Positions 19,485-30,376 of a DNA stretch of 64,000 bases are shown piece by piece. This DNA is from Silene latifolia. Lineage: Eukaryota; Streptophyta; Magnoliopsida; Caryophyllales; Caryophyllaceae. The stretch is from the NCBI RefSeq assembly GCF_048544455.1, contig NC_133532.1:13332948-13396947 (forward strand), given 5' to 3'. Under the pieces are notes generated by a model. That model was not told where the DNA came from. It saw only the letters and a list, made by a program, of their open reading frames with translations, and did no database searches. Numbering within the stretch: the first letter of the stretch is position 1; each line of letters begins with the position of its first letter. A program made the translations under genes and the position numbers.

Positions 19485-22166
19485 CTATCCAACACCAGAA
19501 GACATTGAAAAGTCAACACCGGACAAATTGACGGGATGCCAATTGTCTTCACAAGAACGCTTACTTCTACGTATAAAATCATAGTTGATGTACATGAGGA
19601 AATCAAGAAACAGGCCCTTCTCTGATGAATCTCCTAATGTTTCCGGATTTTCTTGCAAGTTACTGCAAGCTTTATCCATTATCTTATATGTAACCTCGTC
19701 AAAATCAAAACCAATTTCGTGGAGTCGTTGGCCCCACATCAAGGTCTTCTGGGATAGCCCCTGCTTGCAAAGGTGAGAAAGCAGCAAATTTATAGTAACA
19801 ATATTTGGAAAAAAGGCCACCTTGAGTAGTTTCGCAGCCAACATCGTGGCACGATCCAACATGTCACTGCAAACACCGTTTACCATGATATTGTATGTTA
19901 TGGTATTGGGAACAATACCAGCTGCTACAAGCTCATCTAACATTAAAAACGCCTGATTCATCCGACGACGAGAACAAAGTCCATGCATTCGGATGTTATA
20001 TGTATATATGTCAGGGCTCCAGCCATTGAGATGCATTCTATCAACAACGTTGTCAGCACTTGACATGTCAAATGCTTTACAATACCCATCGATAAGAGTG
20101 TTGTAAGTCACTAGATCGGGAGTTAAGCCACTTCGATGCATGTCAACAAAAGCAACAATAGCAGCCTCCATTCTACCTTGTTTACAAAACCCATTGATGA
20201 TAATATTGTAAGTACACAGGTCTGGAATTAGACCCATTTGCCTCATTTCTTTCTCTAACTTCATTGCTTCAGTCATCTTGCCACAATTGCAAAAGCCGTG
20301 AATTAACGAGTTGTATGGAAAATTGTTTGGGATAAACCCCCTCATTTTCATTTCCTCGAAAATGGAAAAGGCCTCCTCCATTAGGCCAGCTTTAGATAGG
20401 CCATCAATGTAAGCCGAGAAGGTGACAACATCTGGGGATAACCCTTTCAGATGAATTTCATTCCACAGGGTTTGGGCCCCCAATAAGTCCCCATTCTGAA
20501 AGTAACAATCTAGAAGCAATGTAAAGGCCACTTCATTTACAGGAAAACATCTTGCTATCATATGATCCATGAGCTCTCTAGCTTCTTGTAACCTACCTTT
20601 GTCGGAGAGACCAATGAGTAAAGCACTGCAAGTGGAAGATGTCGGAGTAAGACCAAATCTGATCATAATTTTATAAGCTCTAAAAGCCTCCTCTACTAGC
20701 CCTGCCTTATTGTACGCCGCAATAACAGAGTTAAAAGCAACAATGCTAATTGGGACTCCTCTCTCGAGAAACTCCTCTAGTAACTTCATAGCCTCGTCTA
20801 ACCGACCAGACCAACACAACCCGGCAATTGAAATATCAGGCAGTGAAGAATCTGGTACCAATTGTGACATTGAAAATTCTCTTAGAAGATATTCGGCATC
20901 TTTTTCCGTCCCATATTTGTAGTGTCCGGCAATCAGTATGTTGAAAGTTATAACATCAGGAGCTATATTTTTCATCCTCATTTCTCTAAAAACATTACTC
21001 GCCTGATAAATGTCCCTAGCTTTTACATAACCATCAATTAATGCATTATGCAAGGCGGTAGTAGGTGTGAAGCCGAGTTCAGTCATTGCGTCAAACAGCT
21101 TTCTCGCCTCCACTGTGTTACCTTCCTTACACAATGCATTAATTATAGTATGGAAAGTTACAAAGCTTGGATCACAGCCTCTTTCAATCATAAAATGCAT
21201 ACAAGCCAAAGCATCAGAAGTTCTCCCTCTTGTACAATACGCATTTATCAAAATATTATACGCATATACATCAGGTTCACGGTGATACTTCCGCATTATA
21301 TATAGTAATGTCTCCCCAACGACAAGATAACCTTTTCTACAAAACTCAAGAATCAAAGTATTAAATGTAAAATTAGACAGGCGAGGTCCATAACGAATCA
21401 TATCTCGAAACAATTTCCATACACAACCATGATCACCTACTCTAATCAACATCTTAAACAAAATACTAACAGCTGACGAACTCGGAGTCACACCAATTTC
21501 CCTCATCCTATTCACCACATCTAAAGCCAAATAAACAAAACCCGCATTCATAAACCCTCTCATAAGCGAATCAAGTACCAAAAAATCCGATTCAATATCC
21601 GAGGGCCCACTCCACATCAAATCCCAAAAATCCCTACTTTTACAAGACCCAATTCTCAAAACAACACAAGTAATCACATCCTGAGCAAGAAGCCGGTAAT
21701 TCTCACCGGAAAGCGAATCGACAACAACACAACATTTGTTAACTAAATCCTCACTATAATCACCCTGAAATGCTAACCTAAAGAATGCAGAAGCAGTATC
21801 TCTACAATCAAACAATTTCATAATCTCAACAAGCAAAAATGGGCAAAAATCCTGAGAAAAACCCATCAAAATACCAACATTATCACCATTTTTAATCATC
21901 TTTGATAAACCAACAAAGATTCTACGCCTCTCATACGCATTAATAACATCAAAGTTTACAACTTTATAACAATTAATCGGTAAAAACTGAGAAATAAAAT
22001 GATGGGTATATCTAAATGATGAAGAATATGAAGAAAAATTATGATGGAATTTGGGAAATTGAATAAAGGGTATATGGGTCATTAATTGAGAGGTGAAAAT
22101 GGTGGAAAAAATTGGACTTACCTTGGTGAAAGTACACAACTTTAATCTGCTTAAAGTGTGAGACAT
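19485..22166 (-). CDS. P-class pentatricopeptide-repeat protein, 893 aa, intronless
   Basis: PPR proteins are helical-repeat RNA-binding proteins that act on organelle transcripts (stability, cleavage, splicing, translation). From about residue 195 to 825 I count about 18 consecutive motifs of about 35 residues. Typical ones are DVYAYNILINAYCTRGRTSD, DLVTYNTLIDGYCKAFDMSS and NNFPYNSLIHGFCNCGKMTE. All are P-type, with no E, DYW or SMR tail. The first 60 residues are rich in Ser, Thr, Lys, His and Phe with few acids, as in an organelle transit peptide; mitochondrial targeting is my guess. ATG 22166 is the first Met and gives that leader. About 65 residues follow the last repeat. No stop or frameshift interrupts it, and the lack of introns is usual for plant PPR genes. 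I cannot assign an ortholog. Confidence 0.95.
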   Translation of the reverse strand: MSHTLSRLKLCTFTKVSPIFSTIFTSQLMTHIPFIQFPKFHHNFSSYSSSFRYTHHFISQFLPINCYKVVNFDVINAYERRRIFVGLSKMIKNGDNVGILMGFSQDFCPFLLVEIMKLFDCRDTASAFFRLAFQGDYSEDLVNKCCVVVDSLSGENYRLLAQDVITCVVLRIGSCKSRDFWDLMWSGPSDIESDFLVLDSLMRGFMNAGFVYLALDVVNRMREIGVTPSSSAVSILFKMLIRVGDHGCVWKLFRDMIRYGPRLSNFTFNTLILEFCRKGYLVVGETLLYIMRKYHREPDVYAYNILINAYCTRGRTSDALACMHFMIERGCDPSFVTFHTIINALCKEGNTVEARKLFDAMTELGFTPTTALHNALIDGYVKARDIYQASNVFREMRMKNIAPDVITFNILIAGHYKYGTEKDAEYLLREFSMSQLVPDSSLPDISIAGLCWSGRLDEAMKLLEEFLERGVPISIVAFNSVIAAYNKAGLVEEAFRAYKIMIRFGLTPTSSTCSALLIGLSDKGRLQEARELMDHMIARCFPVNEVAFTLLLDCYFQNGDLLGAQTLWNEIHLKGLSPDVVTFSAYIDGLSKAGLMEEAFSIFEEMKMRGFIPNNFPYNSLIHGFCNCGKMTEAMKLEKEMRQMGLIPDLCTYNIIINGFCKQGRMEAAIVAFVDMHRSGLTPDLVTYNTLIDGYCKAFDMSSADNVVDRMHLNGWSPDIYTYNIRMHGLCSRRRMNQAFLMLDELVAAGIVPNTITYNIMVNGVCSDMLDRATMLAAKLLKVAFFPNIVTINLLLSHLCKQGLSQKTLMWGQRLHEIGFDFDEVTYKIMDKACSNLQENPETLGDSSEKGLFLDFLMYINYDFIRRSKRSCEDNWHPVNLSGVDFSMSSGVG

Positions 22167-22410
22167 TCAATGAGGAGATTAATTTCGCCGAAAAAGTGCG
22201 TTTTCCGGTGAAATCACGGTGTTTTCCGGCGAAGGTGAGGGTTTAATGGAGGTTTTATGGAGAAAGTTGTGGGATTTGTGATGATTGTTTCACTCATATT
22301 GAGCGGAGTGGGTTTTAGAATTGAATAGACATTAAGCCCGTAATGATAGAAGTGTACATGGGTCAATTGAGTCGGGTTCGCGTGGGGTGTAGGATCATTT
22401 AGGTAGGGTT

Positions 22411-22630
22411 GGTTTTTTTTTTAATTAAACCCGAAGGTTTAAGAAATATTATTAGCAGAATCAGCACAAACTGCATCAGCGATATCCAATGGAACGGACT
22501 CCAACCATCTACGAGAACCTATCGACCATGGTCTCAAATGAGCAAGCTCATGAGCGGCATTATTAAAGTTTCTACGAACCCAAGTAAACGAAACACTGCC
22601 GAAAAAATTACAAATAGCATAAATGTCATT
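22411..22630 (-). pseudogene. LINE 3' end: RNase H C-terminus fragment with poly(A)
   Basis: On the minus strand, 22630-22439 encodes VSFTWVRRNFNNAAHELAHL and then RRWLESVPLDIADAV before a stop. This is the C-terminal end of the RNase H domain of plant L1-type LINEs. A T-run at about 22412-22422 on the plus strand is the poly(A) tail. Only the last 65 or so codons survive, a typical 5'-truncated insertion. Confidence 0.75.
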
Positions 22631-22699
22631 ATAAATTAGGTAGGATTGGGGTTTGGCTAATTTTTAATGTGTTGTTTGGTATTAGGCCATGTTCTTTTG

Positions 22700-23247
22700 A
22701 ATTGAAATTGTCTAAATTGAGCTGAACTGGACTGAACTTAACGGAGCTGAACGGAACTGAACTTAATGGAACTGAACTGAATTTAACTTAATAAAGTTGA
22801 ATTGAAATGAACTGAAATATTAATAATAAAAAGATTATACTAATAATTATAATACCAATAATTATAATAAATATTATAATAATATTATTCATTAACAATA
22901 ATAATATATTAATATAATCTAATAATAATAATCTAATAAGATATATAAAAAATAACATAGTAATATAGTAATAAATATAGTAAAAATAATAATATATTAG
23001 TAATATAAATGATAACATCACTAATAATAATATAATATATTAATAATAATAATAACTAAACAATAAATAATATAATAATATAATAATAATAATAGTTTAA
23101 CATAATAACTTGTTAATTATGTTAATATAATAATATTAAATATAATAATATTAAAAAATACGTGATTAATAATATTAATAATAATGAATATATTAATAAA
23201 ATAATAAATATAATATAATAACTTATTAATATAATAATATTAAATAT

Positions 23248-23285
<38 letters not shown>

Positions 23286-23454
23286 TGTTATAAATAATAT
23301 TAATAATAATGAATATATTAATAAAATAATAATAATAAATATATTAAATATAAATATAATATTATAAACAATACGAATTCATTATTAATAATATAATATT
23401 AATATAATAAATATAAAAATAATATAATAATAATAACAATAGTAAATAAATTAA
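22700..23454. repeat. AACTG-rich and TAA-rich low-complexity DNA
   Basis: GAACTGAACT-like words (22715-22815) are followed by about 640 bp almost entirely of A and T with long (TAA)n runs. AACTGAACTG words return at about 23950-24040, so the MITE and AT tract appear to lie within one older repeat. Confidence 0.7.
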
Positions 23455-23872
23455 CGAAAATTTTCCATGGTACCCCTTAATTTTGTCATATTTTCCAGGT
23501 ACCCCTGCTTTTAATAATCTGCATATAATATCCTTGAGGTTCCGTTTTTGTGCTCATGGTACCCCCTAATGTAATGGTCATTAAATGGGCGTTAAGTTTT
23601 CATAATGTGGCAATAAAATATTAATTAAAAACTATGAAAATTTCTCATGGTATCCTTTAATTTTTCCAGATTTTCCATGGTACCCTTACTTTCCATTTTT
23701 ATTTCATATTTATTAATAATTTTTATCAAAACTTAACGTCCATCTAACGGTTGTTACATTAGGGGTACCATGGGCACAAAATGGAACCTTACGGGTATCA
23801 TAGTCAGATTCTTAAAAGTAGGAATACCATGGGAAATCTGACAAAATTAAGGGGTACCATGAAAAATTTCCG
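23455..23872. mobile_element. Mutator-type MITE, 418 bp, exact 9-bp TSD
   Basis: The arms are about 160 bp (left CGAAAATTTTCCATGGTACC, right GGTACCATGAAAAATTTCCG). The exact duplication ATAAATTAA flanks it at 23446-23454 and 23873-23881. Nine-base duplications and long arms fit Mutator-like elements. No ORF. Confidence 0.85.
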
Positions 23873-24052
23873 ATAAATTAATACTAATAATGATATCAAT
23901 AAGAATATAAAATAAGAATAATAATATTAATTTTGAAATAAATTAATATGAACTGAACTGAACTGATTTGAACTGAACTGAATTGAGTTGAGCTAAACTG
24001 AACTAAATTTAATGGAGCTAAACTAAATTGAATAAAACCTATTAAAATGAAA

Positions 24053-24496
24053 TCCCCTATATACTAAAAGATTAACAAAACTATACATTTTCCCGCTCAA
24101 ATTTCTCCCCTAAATATTCACCATCTAATAGTGGCCCCCACTCAACATTAATTGATTTCATCATCTCTTTTTATTTATATATATGCCATAAATAAATAAA
24201 ATCATCTTCTTAAGATTTTATTTACTAATAAGTAGTCTCTTTAAATTCTCACTTTGAAATTTATTTGTTTAAAATAAATTTATTGTCTATTAATTTGCCT
24301 AAAATCATTTCCTTACGATTCTTCCTATTGTATTTTCCAGTTCTTATTCGTTGTATTTTCCAGTTTTTGATATGAAACACCACCAATAGAATATTTTATC
24401 ATTAAATTTAAGGAGTTAAATTACCGTATTTTAATTGTTACAAACTCAAACATCCTTACCTATAAAAACCGTGCATTTGCACGGGAACTATACTAA
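24053..24496 (+). mobile_element. Complete short Helitron, 444 bp
   Basis: It starts TCCCCTATATACTAAAAG after A and ends in hairpin CCGTGC-ATTT-GCACGG (24469-24484), then GAACTATACTAA before T. This is canonical: 5' TC, 3' hairpin plus CTRR, insertion between A and T. No coding content, so it is non-autonomous. Confidence 0.85.
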
Positions 24497-24600
24497 TTAA
24501 GTCTAAAAGATTAATTTGTTAGTTTGACCTCTCAAACCCAAACACACGACCACACGACACGAGTAGCCGGCCATTACTGAAAGAAGACATTAGAGGAGAA

Positions 24601-27600
24601 ATGGGGTGTGATCTGCAAGAGCTGGAGACCATATTTGGAGAAGCAAAACCAGAGTGGGAAGGTGGGTCCAGCAGCAACAATGGTGGGCCCAAATTAAACC
24701 CATTTCTATACCGGGTCTATGCTTCTGACCCGTCTCACCTCACTCTTCATGTCTCTGATTTTCGCCAGAATACTTGGGAGTCTCGTCGCTCCATTCTCCA
24801 ACTTGAGGATATGGTATGTCATTTGTTTATGCACACAAAAAAAGGTTATTGTTTGAATACATGATTGCCATGATCGATCTATACTGTATTGAGTAATTCT
24901 ACTGTAAGACAGGTCTTTTTATAACTTGAAATTTGTGTTGCTTTCGTGTATATTGTTACTTTTTGTGGTCTTAGACAGTTTTACCACGGAATTTGTGAAT
25001 ACTCTTTATCTTACAAATTTGAGGAGATATTGTATTATTGTTTATGCAAAATGAGCATTTTTGGAGATGTGATTACATTGTATGATTGTGATTAATCATT
25101 GATTTAGGGTGTATTTGGATTGAAGGATTTGGAGGGAAAAGAAAGGGAGGGAGAGTAGGGGATTTAAAATCCCTTGTTTGGATAGCAAATGAGGGTGGTC
25201 GGAAATAGAGGGGGAGAGATTTGGAAGAATACAATTTCCCTCATCCAAGCCTAATCAAAATCTCTTCACAATAGGCAAGATTTGGAAAGAAATTGTATAC
25301 AAACACCCACACCCCCATTCCTCCTCCCCTCCTCCCCTTGGAGGAGGAAGGAAGGAAGGGAAAGGGAGAGAAGGGAAGGGGAGGGGGAATGGGGTGTGGG
25401 TGTTTGGATACAATTTCTTTCCAAATCGTGCCTATTGTGGAGAGATTTTGATTTACCTTGGAGGAGAGAAAATGAATCCCTCCACATCTCTCCCCCTCCA
25501 TTTCCGTCCACCCTTATTTGTTAACCAAATAAAGCAATTTAAATCTCCTACTCTTCCTCCCTTTCTTTTCTCTCCAAATCCCCCAATCCAACACACCCAA
25601 AAAGTGGAGGGAAAGGGAGGGTAGGGGAAAGGAGGGAAGGGAAAGGGATAGAAGGGAAGGGGAGGGGACATGGGGTGTGGATGTTTGGATATAATTTCTC
25701 TCCAAATCTTGTTTATTGTGAAGAGATTTTGATTAGGCCTGGAGGAGGGAAATTTGATCCCTCAAAATCTCTCCCCCTCCATTTCCCTCCACCCTCAATT
25801 GCTATCCAAATAAGGGATTTTAAATTTCCTACTCTCTCCCTTTCTTTTCCCTTCAAATCACTCAATCCAAACACACCCTTAGAGATTTAGAACCTATATA
25901 TGTTTGCTGGAGTTGCTTTAGAGAAAGAGTTTCATCATATGGCGGAGGCAAGATTTCAGGTATGGGGTAGCAAAAAAAATTCTAGTCAAACAAAGCCACC
26001 AAGTTGCATTTGTTATTACTCCCTCCGTCTCAGTCATTTGTTTACCTTTGGTTTTGGCCCACAAAGACCAAGGAAAGAGAGGAGGGTGTGGGTGGGGGCG
26101 GGGGGTGCAATTATTAGATGACAAGTGGACTAAATTGAGTGTGGATGATCAAATTGCCCATCAAATGCATTCCTAAAATATAAACAATTGAACTGGAGTA
26201 GGTAAACAAATGAGCGAGACAAAGGGAGTACATAATACAAGGTCATTTGGGGAAGCAAATATTGATATTCTTAACCAAGTTTCCGATGTTTGGGTAGTAC
26301 TACTCCTTGTTACTAGTTAGCTCTCCCCTGGTTTCATAAAAGCTTTCTATGTGTATATGGGTGTCACCGTCCCGTTGGTGTCCTTTAATGAGTTCTTTTA
26401 TGTCCGTTATTAGAAAATTTGAAGAAATCTTTTTAGTGATTTTTTCTAAGGGTGTGCTATAGAAAATTAAATTTGTGTTTTGATTGCTGTTTATGGTTAT
26501 TTGTTCCAAAAGGGGCGAGAGATTGAATAAGTTGATGTACCGCCATCTAAACATTACCAAGAAGCTTTGATGGGATTATATTAAACTAGTAATTGAAAGT
26601 TGAGGATTCTTAACCTCATTTCTATAGCAGCATTTAGAAGGGCATCTTGGATGATTGGCTGAATTTTGTCAAGTTATAATGATGGTTTATTGTCGGCAAT
26701 TAGCCAATACTCCATGCTTTGGTTTGTATTCGTCTGGGTTCCGTGAGATTTATTATGCTTTGAGTAGAATAACATGTAATATTTTTCTGGATATGTATGT
26801 ATACAAGGTTTTATATCTTTTCTGTTTTCATTTTATTTTTGTTTGATCTGTGTGCAGCGGGATAGCATAGGAATCAGTGGTTCATGGTCTGATTTTGTGA
26901 ACTATGTGGTTACTTCTTTGAAATCCAAGGATGTGAAACTTGTTATGAAGTGGCAGCCAAAATTGAATGGTAATGGAGCTTATATTTTTTCTAAACCTGT
27001 TTTCCTGTGGTACGAGTTTCGAACTCTGGTTGGCAGCTTACCTGAATATCTGGTTTGAGTTATAATTATGTGCTTTTTATACAGTAATTATTGTGTGTGT
27101 CAGTAAAACATTGATTATGGCATATTTCTAATCCTAGCTGTATATTACTGTATTGTAGATGCCGTATCAGCAAAGTTGGTTGCTCGAAAATCTAAAGGGA
27201 TGCCCTTATTGACAATTTCACTTTCTAAGCTTGACCACTCTGCTGCAAGTGAGGCTATGGCAAACATGTCATTCGAGCTTTTTAAGGCATACAATCTTCT
27301 GAAAGATCCCTTTGGAACAGGTTTTCACTTCTCCGTCCACAAAATTCTCTCATATGTTTGATAATCTCATTCTTTCGTCACTCCAACTTTGCTATTATGT
27401 GGTAATCTCATAGTAGCGTGCTTGAGTGAGCCTCGCTAGCTGCGCCATATCTAACAAGTATGTCTCTATGGCATTTTGGTTAGCGCTTCACTATGCCTTG
27501 CGCAAAAGCGTGTTTTTACTTTTTATTTTTATTTTTAAAACAAGTAGGCAGTTATATGCAATCAAGTATCATCAATAAACACTTGGTTCGAATGCTTTTC

Positions 27601-28094
27601 AGAGGAAGACCGCTGCTGTCGGTTGACCCAAACGATTTCTGCGGAAAAGGTACGATTACCTGCGAGATTTTAATCCGTAACTCTTGCTTTTGATGAGTAT
27701 CATTACATTGATTTTCTTGAATGAGCTGAACCTTTGATTTTCCTTAGGAGGATAAGAGCCAAACTGTTAAGAGGAAGCTCGATACAGCTACGAATATGGA
27801 AAAGCAGGCGTTCCAAAAGACATCAGACATTGGGAGTACTGCCTCTCCTTTGAACTCTGAGACTTCATCGGTCACTGCTGCGCTGAATACTACTCAAGTT
27901 CAATCTTCCAAAGTTCCCCATCGAGTTGTACCTGCATTTCGCAGGTTTGTTCTTCCAAATTTTTCTCTCTTCTGAATAACCTTTACTTTGGCTTTTGTTT
28001 TTTTGGCATTAACATTTTTATCCATATATACTCTGTATTCAGAGCTAAAGTTAGAGGAGCAGTTTTGCATGACTCAGACGAAGAAGGCAGTTGA
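24601..28094 (+). CDS. Six-exon gene, 260-aa XRCC4-superfamily-like protein (PAXX candidate)
   Basis: Exons: 24601-24813, 26858-26969, 27159-27320, 27603-27649, 27748-27944, 28043-28094. All introns are GT-AG and the total is 783 nt in perfect phase. The N-terminal half looks like the beta-rich head of the XRCC4/XLF/PAXX family, which scaffolds Ku and ligase IV in non-homologous end joining. It shows FLYRVYASDPSHLTLHVSDF, then SRRSILQLEDM, then a strand pair SAKLVARKSKGMPLLTISLS leading to a helix (ASEAMANMSFELFKAYNLL). A short coiled-coil stretch (EEDRCCRLTQTISAEKEDK) follows, then a polar linker, and a basic-then-acidic tail (HRVVPAFRRAKVRG, then HDSDEEGS). The strand-helix order fits human PAXX best, from memory of the fold. 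The gene model is firm but the PAXX assignment is inference. Two MITEs sit in intron 1. Confidence 0.75.
25107..25878. mobile_element. Composite Tourist-like MITE, 772 bp, in intron 1
   Basis: Ends GGGTGTATTTGGATTGA and TCAATCCAAACACACCC, flanked by TTA (25104-25106 and 25879-25881). This is the PIF/Harbinger target. The left arm is about 215 bp and pairs with the right arm. A second right-arm copy (about 25385-25600) lies inside, so the structure is left arm, right arm, right arm. The GGAGGG/CCCTCC-rich interior produces spurious ORFs on both strands. Confidence 0.8.
26019..26228. mobile_element. Stowaway MITE, 210 bp, in intron 1
   Basis: CTCCCTCCGTCTCAGTCATT at the left pairs with AATGAGCGAGACAAAGGGAG at the right. 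TA flanks both ends (26017-26018 and 26229-26230). The CTCCCTCCGT terminus is the Stowaway signature. Confidence 0.88.
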
Positions 28095-28427
28095 ATATTC
28101 AGATGGTCGACTAAGCGTTGCCTTACAAGTATAGGATTTTAGAATTGGGTGAAAGCAATAATGTATAGTCAGTCACATGGTAGTAATACAAATTTATGAC
28201 CTCTTGTAGTGGGGTGGTGCTTGGAAACTAGAATTAGAATGCATCAGAATATGTAGAATTATTGATAAATAGTGCATATAATTGATCAACATGTAAAAGC
28301 AATGTTATTGATGAAGATGTTTTCTCATTGATAATTTATTTGAAGTGATGAAGAACACATTCCGCGGGTATGTTCGACCTCTTTTAAGATTAAGACGGAA
28401 CAATAGAGATTTAATTAGAGTTCGGCC

Positions 28428-28674
28428 ATTTGATGTCTAGTCATTTTGGGGCTTGAGTTTTAAATTTAGTTAATTTTTTTCGTAATTACTCTTTCATGTA
28501 CAGATTTTAATTTTGTTCAAGTCGACTATGGTTCAGGTCAGCTTAATTTCAATTTTGTTCTACTTAGGGTCATAATTTTATTTTCTTGAGTTGACGGCAA
28601 AAATATTAGCTTAAAAATGTATCTTATACTTTCCAATTTGATGTCTAGTCATTTTGGGGCTTGAGCTTTAAATT
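28428..28674. repeat. 39-bp direct repeat abutting the MuDR-like element
   Basis: ATTTGATGTCTAGTCATTTT and the following 19 bases occur at 28428-28466 and again at 28636-28674 with one mismatch, 208 bp apart. The second copy ends exactly where the left TIR begins. Confidence 0.85.
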
Positions 28675-28675
28675 C

Positions 28676-28760
28676 GGGTTGCAAAACGTCGTCGACTTTT
28701 ATAACAAATCGTCGATGTTTTTCATAAAAAAGACGTCCCTTACCCTTGAACTCTCTCTTT
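28676..28760 (+). repeat. Left terminal inverted repeat of the MULE
   Basis: Partner of 35385-35464. The best conserved core is AAAACGTCGTC. A pyrimidine- and ACC-rich stretch follows (28746-29060), probably the 5' UTR of the plant-mobile-domain gene, ending at a possible splice donor (AAGTAAGTAA, near 29063). Confidence 0.6.
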
Positions 28761-29097
28761 CCCTCTAATCTTTCTTTCACACTCCCCATTCAACCCAAAA
28801 CCACCAAAATTCAGACACCACACTGTATCCCTCTCGCACTGCCGCCTCCGACCACCACCACCACACCAGCACGCCGCACTCGCCACCCTACGCATCTCAG
28901 TCGTTCTTGCCCTCTCACATCTGACACTCAACTCGCTATATCTCTCTCACTTTTCTTTTTAATCGACAACCACCACCACCACGCATCATCACCGTCGGGC
29001 ATTATCAGCATCACGCACCACCACGAACGAACAACACCCCACCAACAACACCGACCACCACAAGTAAGTAATACACATCCATTTATTTTGTTTATTA

Positions 29098-29353
29098 CTC
29101 CCTTCATACCACACCAATGGTAACATTGACTTTTTCACACTTGCCGAGACACGTTTTGTAACGTGACTATCTTTAGTTACACATTATTAAAAATTATAAA
29201 AATTTGATATTCTTATAACATTCATGACGATAAATAAACAAGATCTCACATGACTAAATTTTGTCTTATAGATTAAGAATAATATCGAAGATTCCCTACG
29301 ACCATGAATAGTTCAAGATTCTCAATGTTGCCATTGGTGTGGTATGGAGGGAG
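29098..29353. mobile_element. Stowaway MITE, 256 bp, nested in the MULE
   Basis: CTCCCTTCATACCACACCAA at the left pairs with TTGGTGTGGTATGGAGGGAG at the right. TA flanks both ends (29096-29097 and 29354-29355). Confidence 0.88.
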
Positions 29354-29669
29354 TAGTTAAGAATTAGTTTTTATAAATTCAATTGGATAATTTTAATTAA
29401 TAATGTTGTTGAATTCGATTTGTTGCCCTCTTTTTGTTATTGTTGTTGTAGTCGAATTAGTTGTTGTTAGATTGGGATTGATTAATTTGAATTAGTTTGA
29501 ATTATTTCAATGGTTTTAATTAGTTTTAATTAGTTGCCCTCTTGTTGTTGTTGTTGTTGTAGTTGAATCAGTTGTTGTTGTTGGAATCGAATTGTTGTTG
29601 TTGTTATTGTTGTTGAAGGATCTGTTGTTGGTGTTGTTATTGTTGTCGAGTTGGAAGTCGGGTTTAATA

Positions 29670-29945
29670 GAGGGGAGTTGGGGATGGATAGGGACGTTGA
29701 ATGCCAACGGCTTGGCTGGAGCTGGACAATGAATATCACCGTTTGGCTGGGCATAGAACGGGAAGATTCTACGTCCAGTTTGGTGACGGACGTTGAGTTT
29801 AGTCGTCCAAACCTGGTCAGACATGCACTATTCACGTCCATAACTGGCACGGACTATCAGTTTCTACGTCCAGTTTGGTTAAGGGCGTTGAATTTCATTG
29901 TCTTGGCCATGCTCGGATTTTGAAACTCAACGTCGATCTCTGGTT
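29670..29945 (+). repeat. Left subterminal repeat array of the MULE
   Basis: Irregular repeats of CGTCCAGTTTGG, GGACGTTGA and GGACAATGAATATCA type. The same words occur, inverted, in the right array (34715-35035). It lies inside the putative 5' intron of the plant-mobile-domain gene. Confidence 0.65.
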
Positions 29946-30063
29946 TGGACTGTTTAATTACATTTCGACCGTTAATTTAGTATTTAAATGGTTATTTTAT
30001 ATTCTTTTTGTATGAAAACTTGTTTATTTTTATTTATCTAACGTTTTAATCTCGTAAATGCAG

Positions 30064-30328
30064 ATGTCGGATAGCGAAGATTACATTATGACTTCCTTGG
30101 GCCGTACGAGAGACCGAAGAGTGACGGGCTCTAAGCGGCGTATCCCTTTACCGTTAGCGTCACGTCGTGGTCTGGGAGGTAGGGGTAGGGGCATCCAAAT
30201 CCGTTCTTCTCCCGATCCTACTCCCGAGCCCGTTATGACCGAGCTTGATTTACTGAGTTAATTTTTTAGGGAGCCAGTAGCCGATTCTGATGCCGAGGAG
30301 GAGGAGTATTTTGACTATGTGGTTTAGC

Positions 30329-30376
<48 letters not shown>

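Noticed and set aside
22788-23021. 77-codon Ile/Leu/Tyr-rich ORF
   Set aside because: Translation of an almost pure AT tract, with no coding signal.
25241-25705. Several overlapping Pro/Gly-rich ORFs on both strands
   Set aside because: All fall in the GGAGGG-rich Tourist-like MITE and reflect its composition and palindromy.
29516-29850. Asn/Thr-rich minus-strand ORFs
   Set aside because: They arise from a TTGTTG repeat tract and the subterminal array in the MULE intron.
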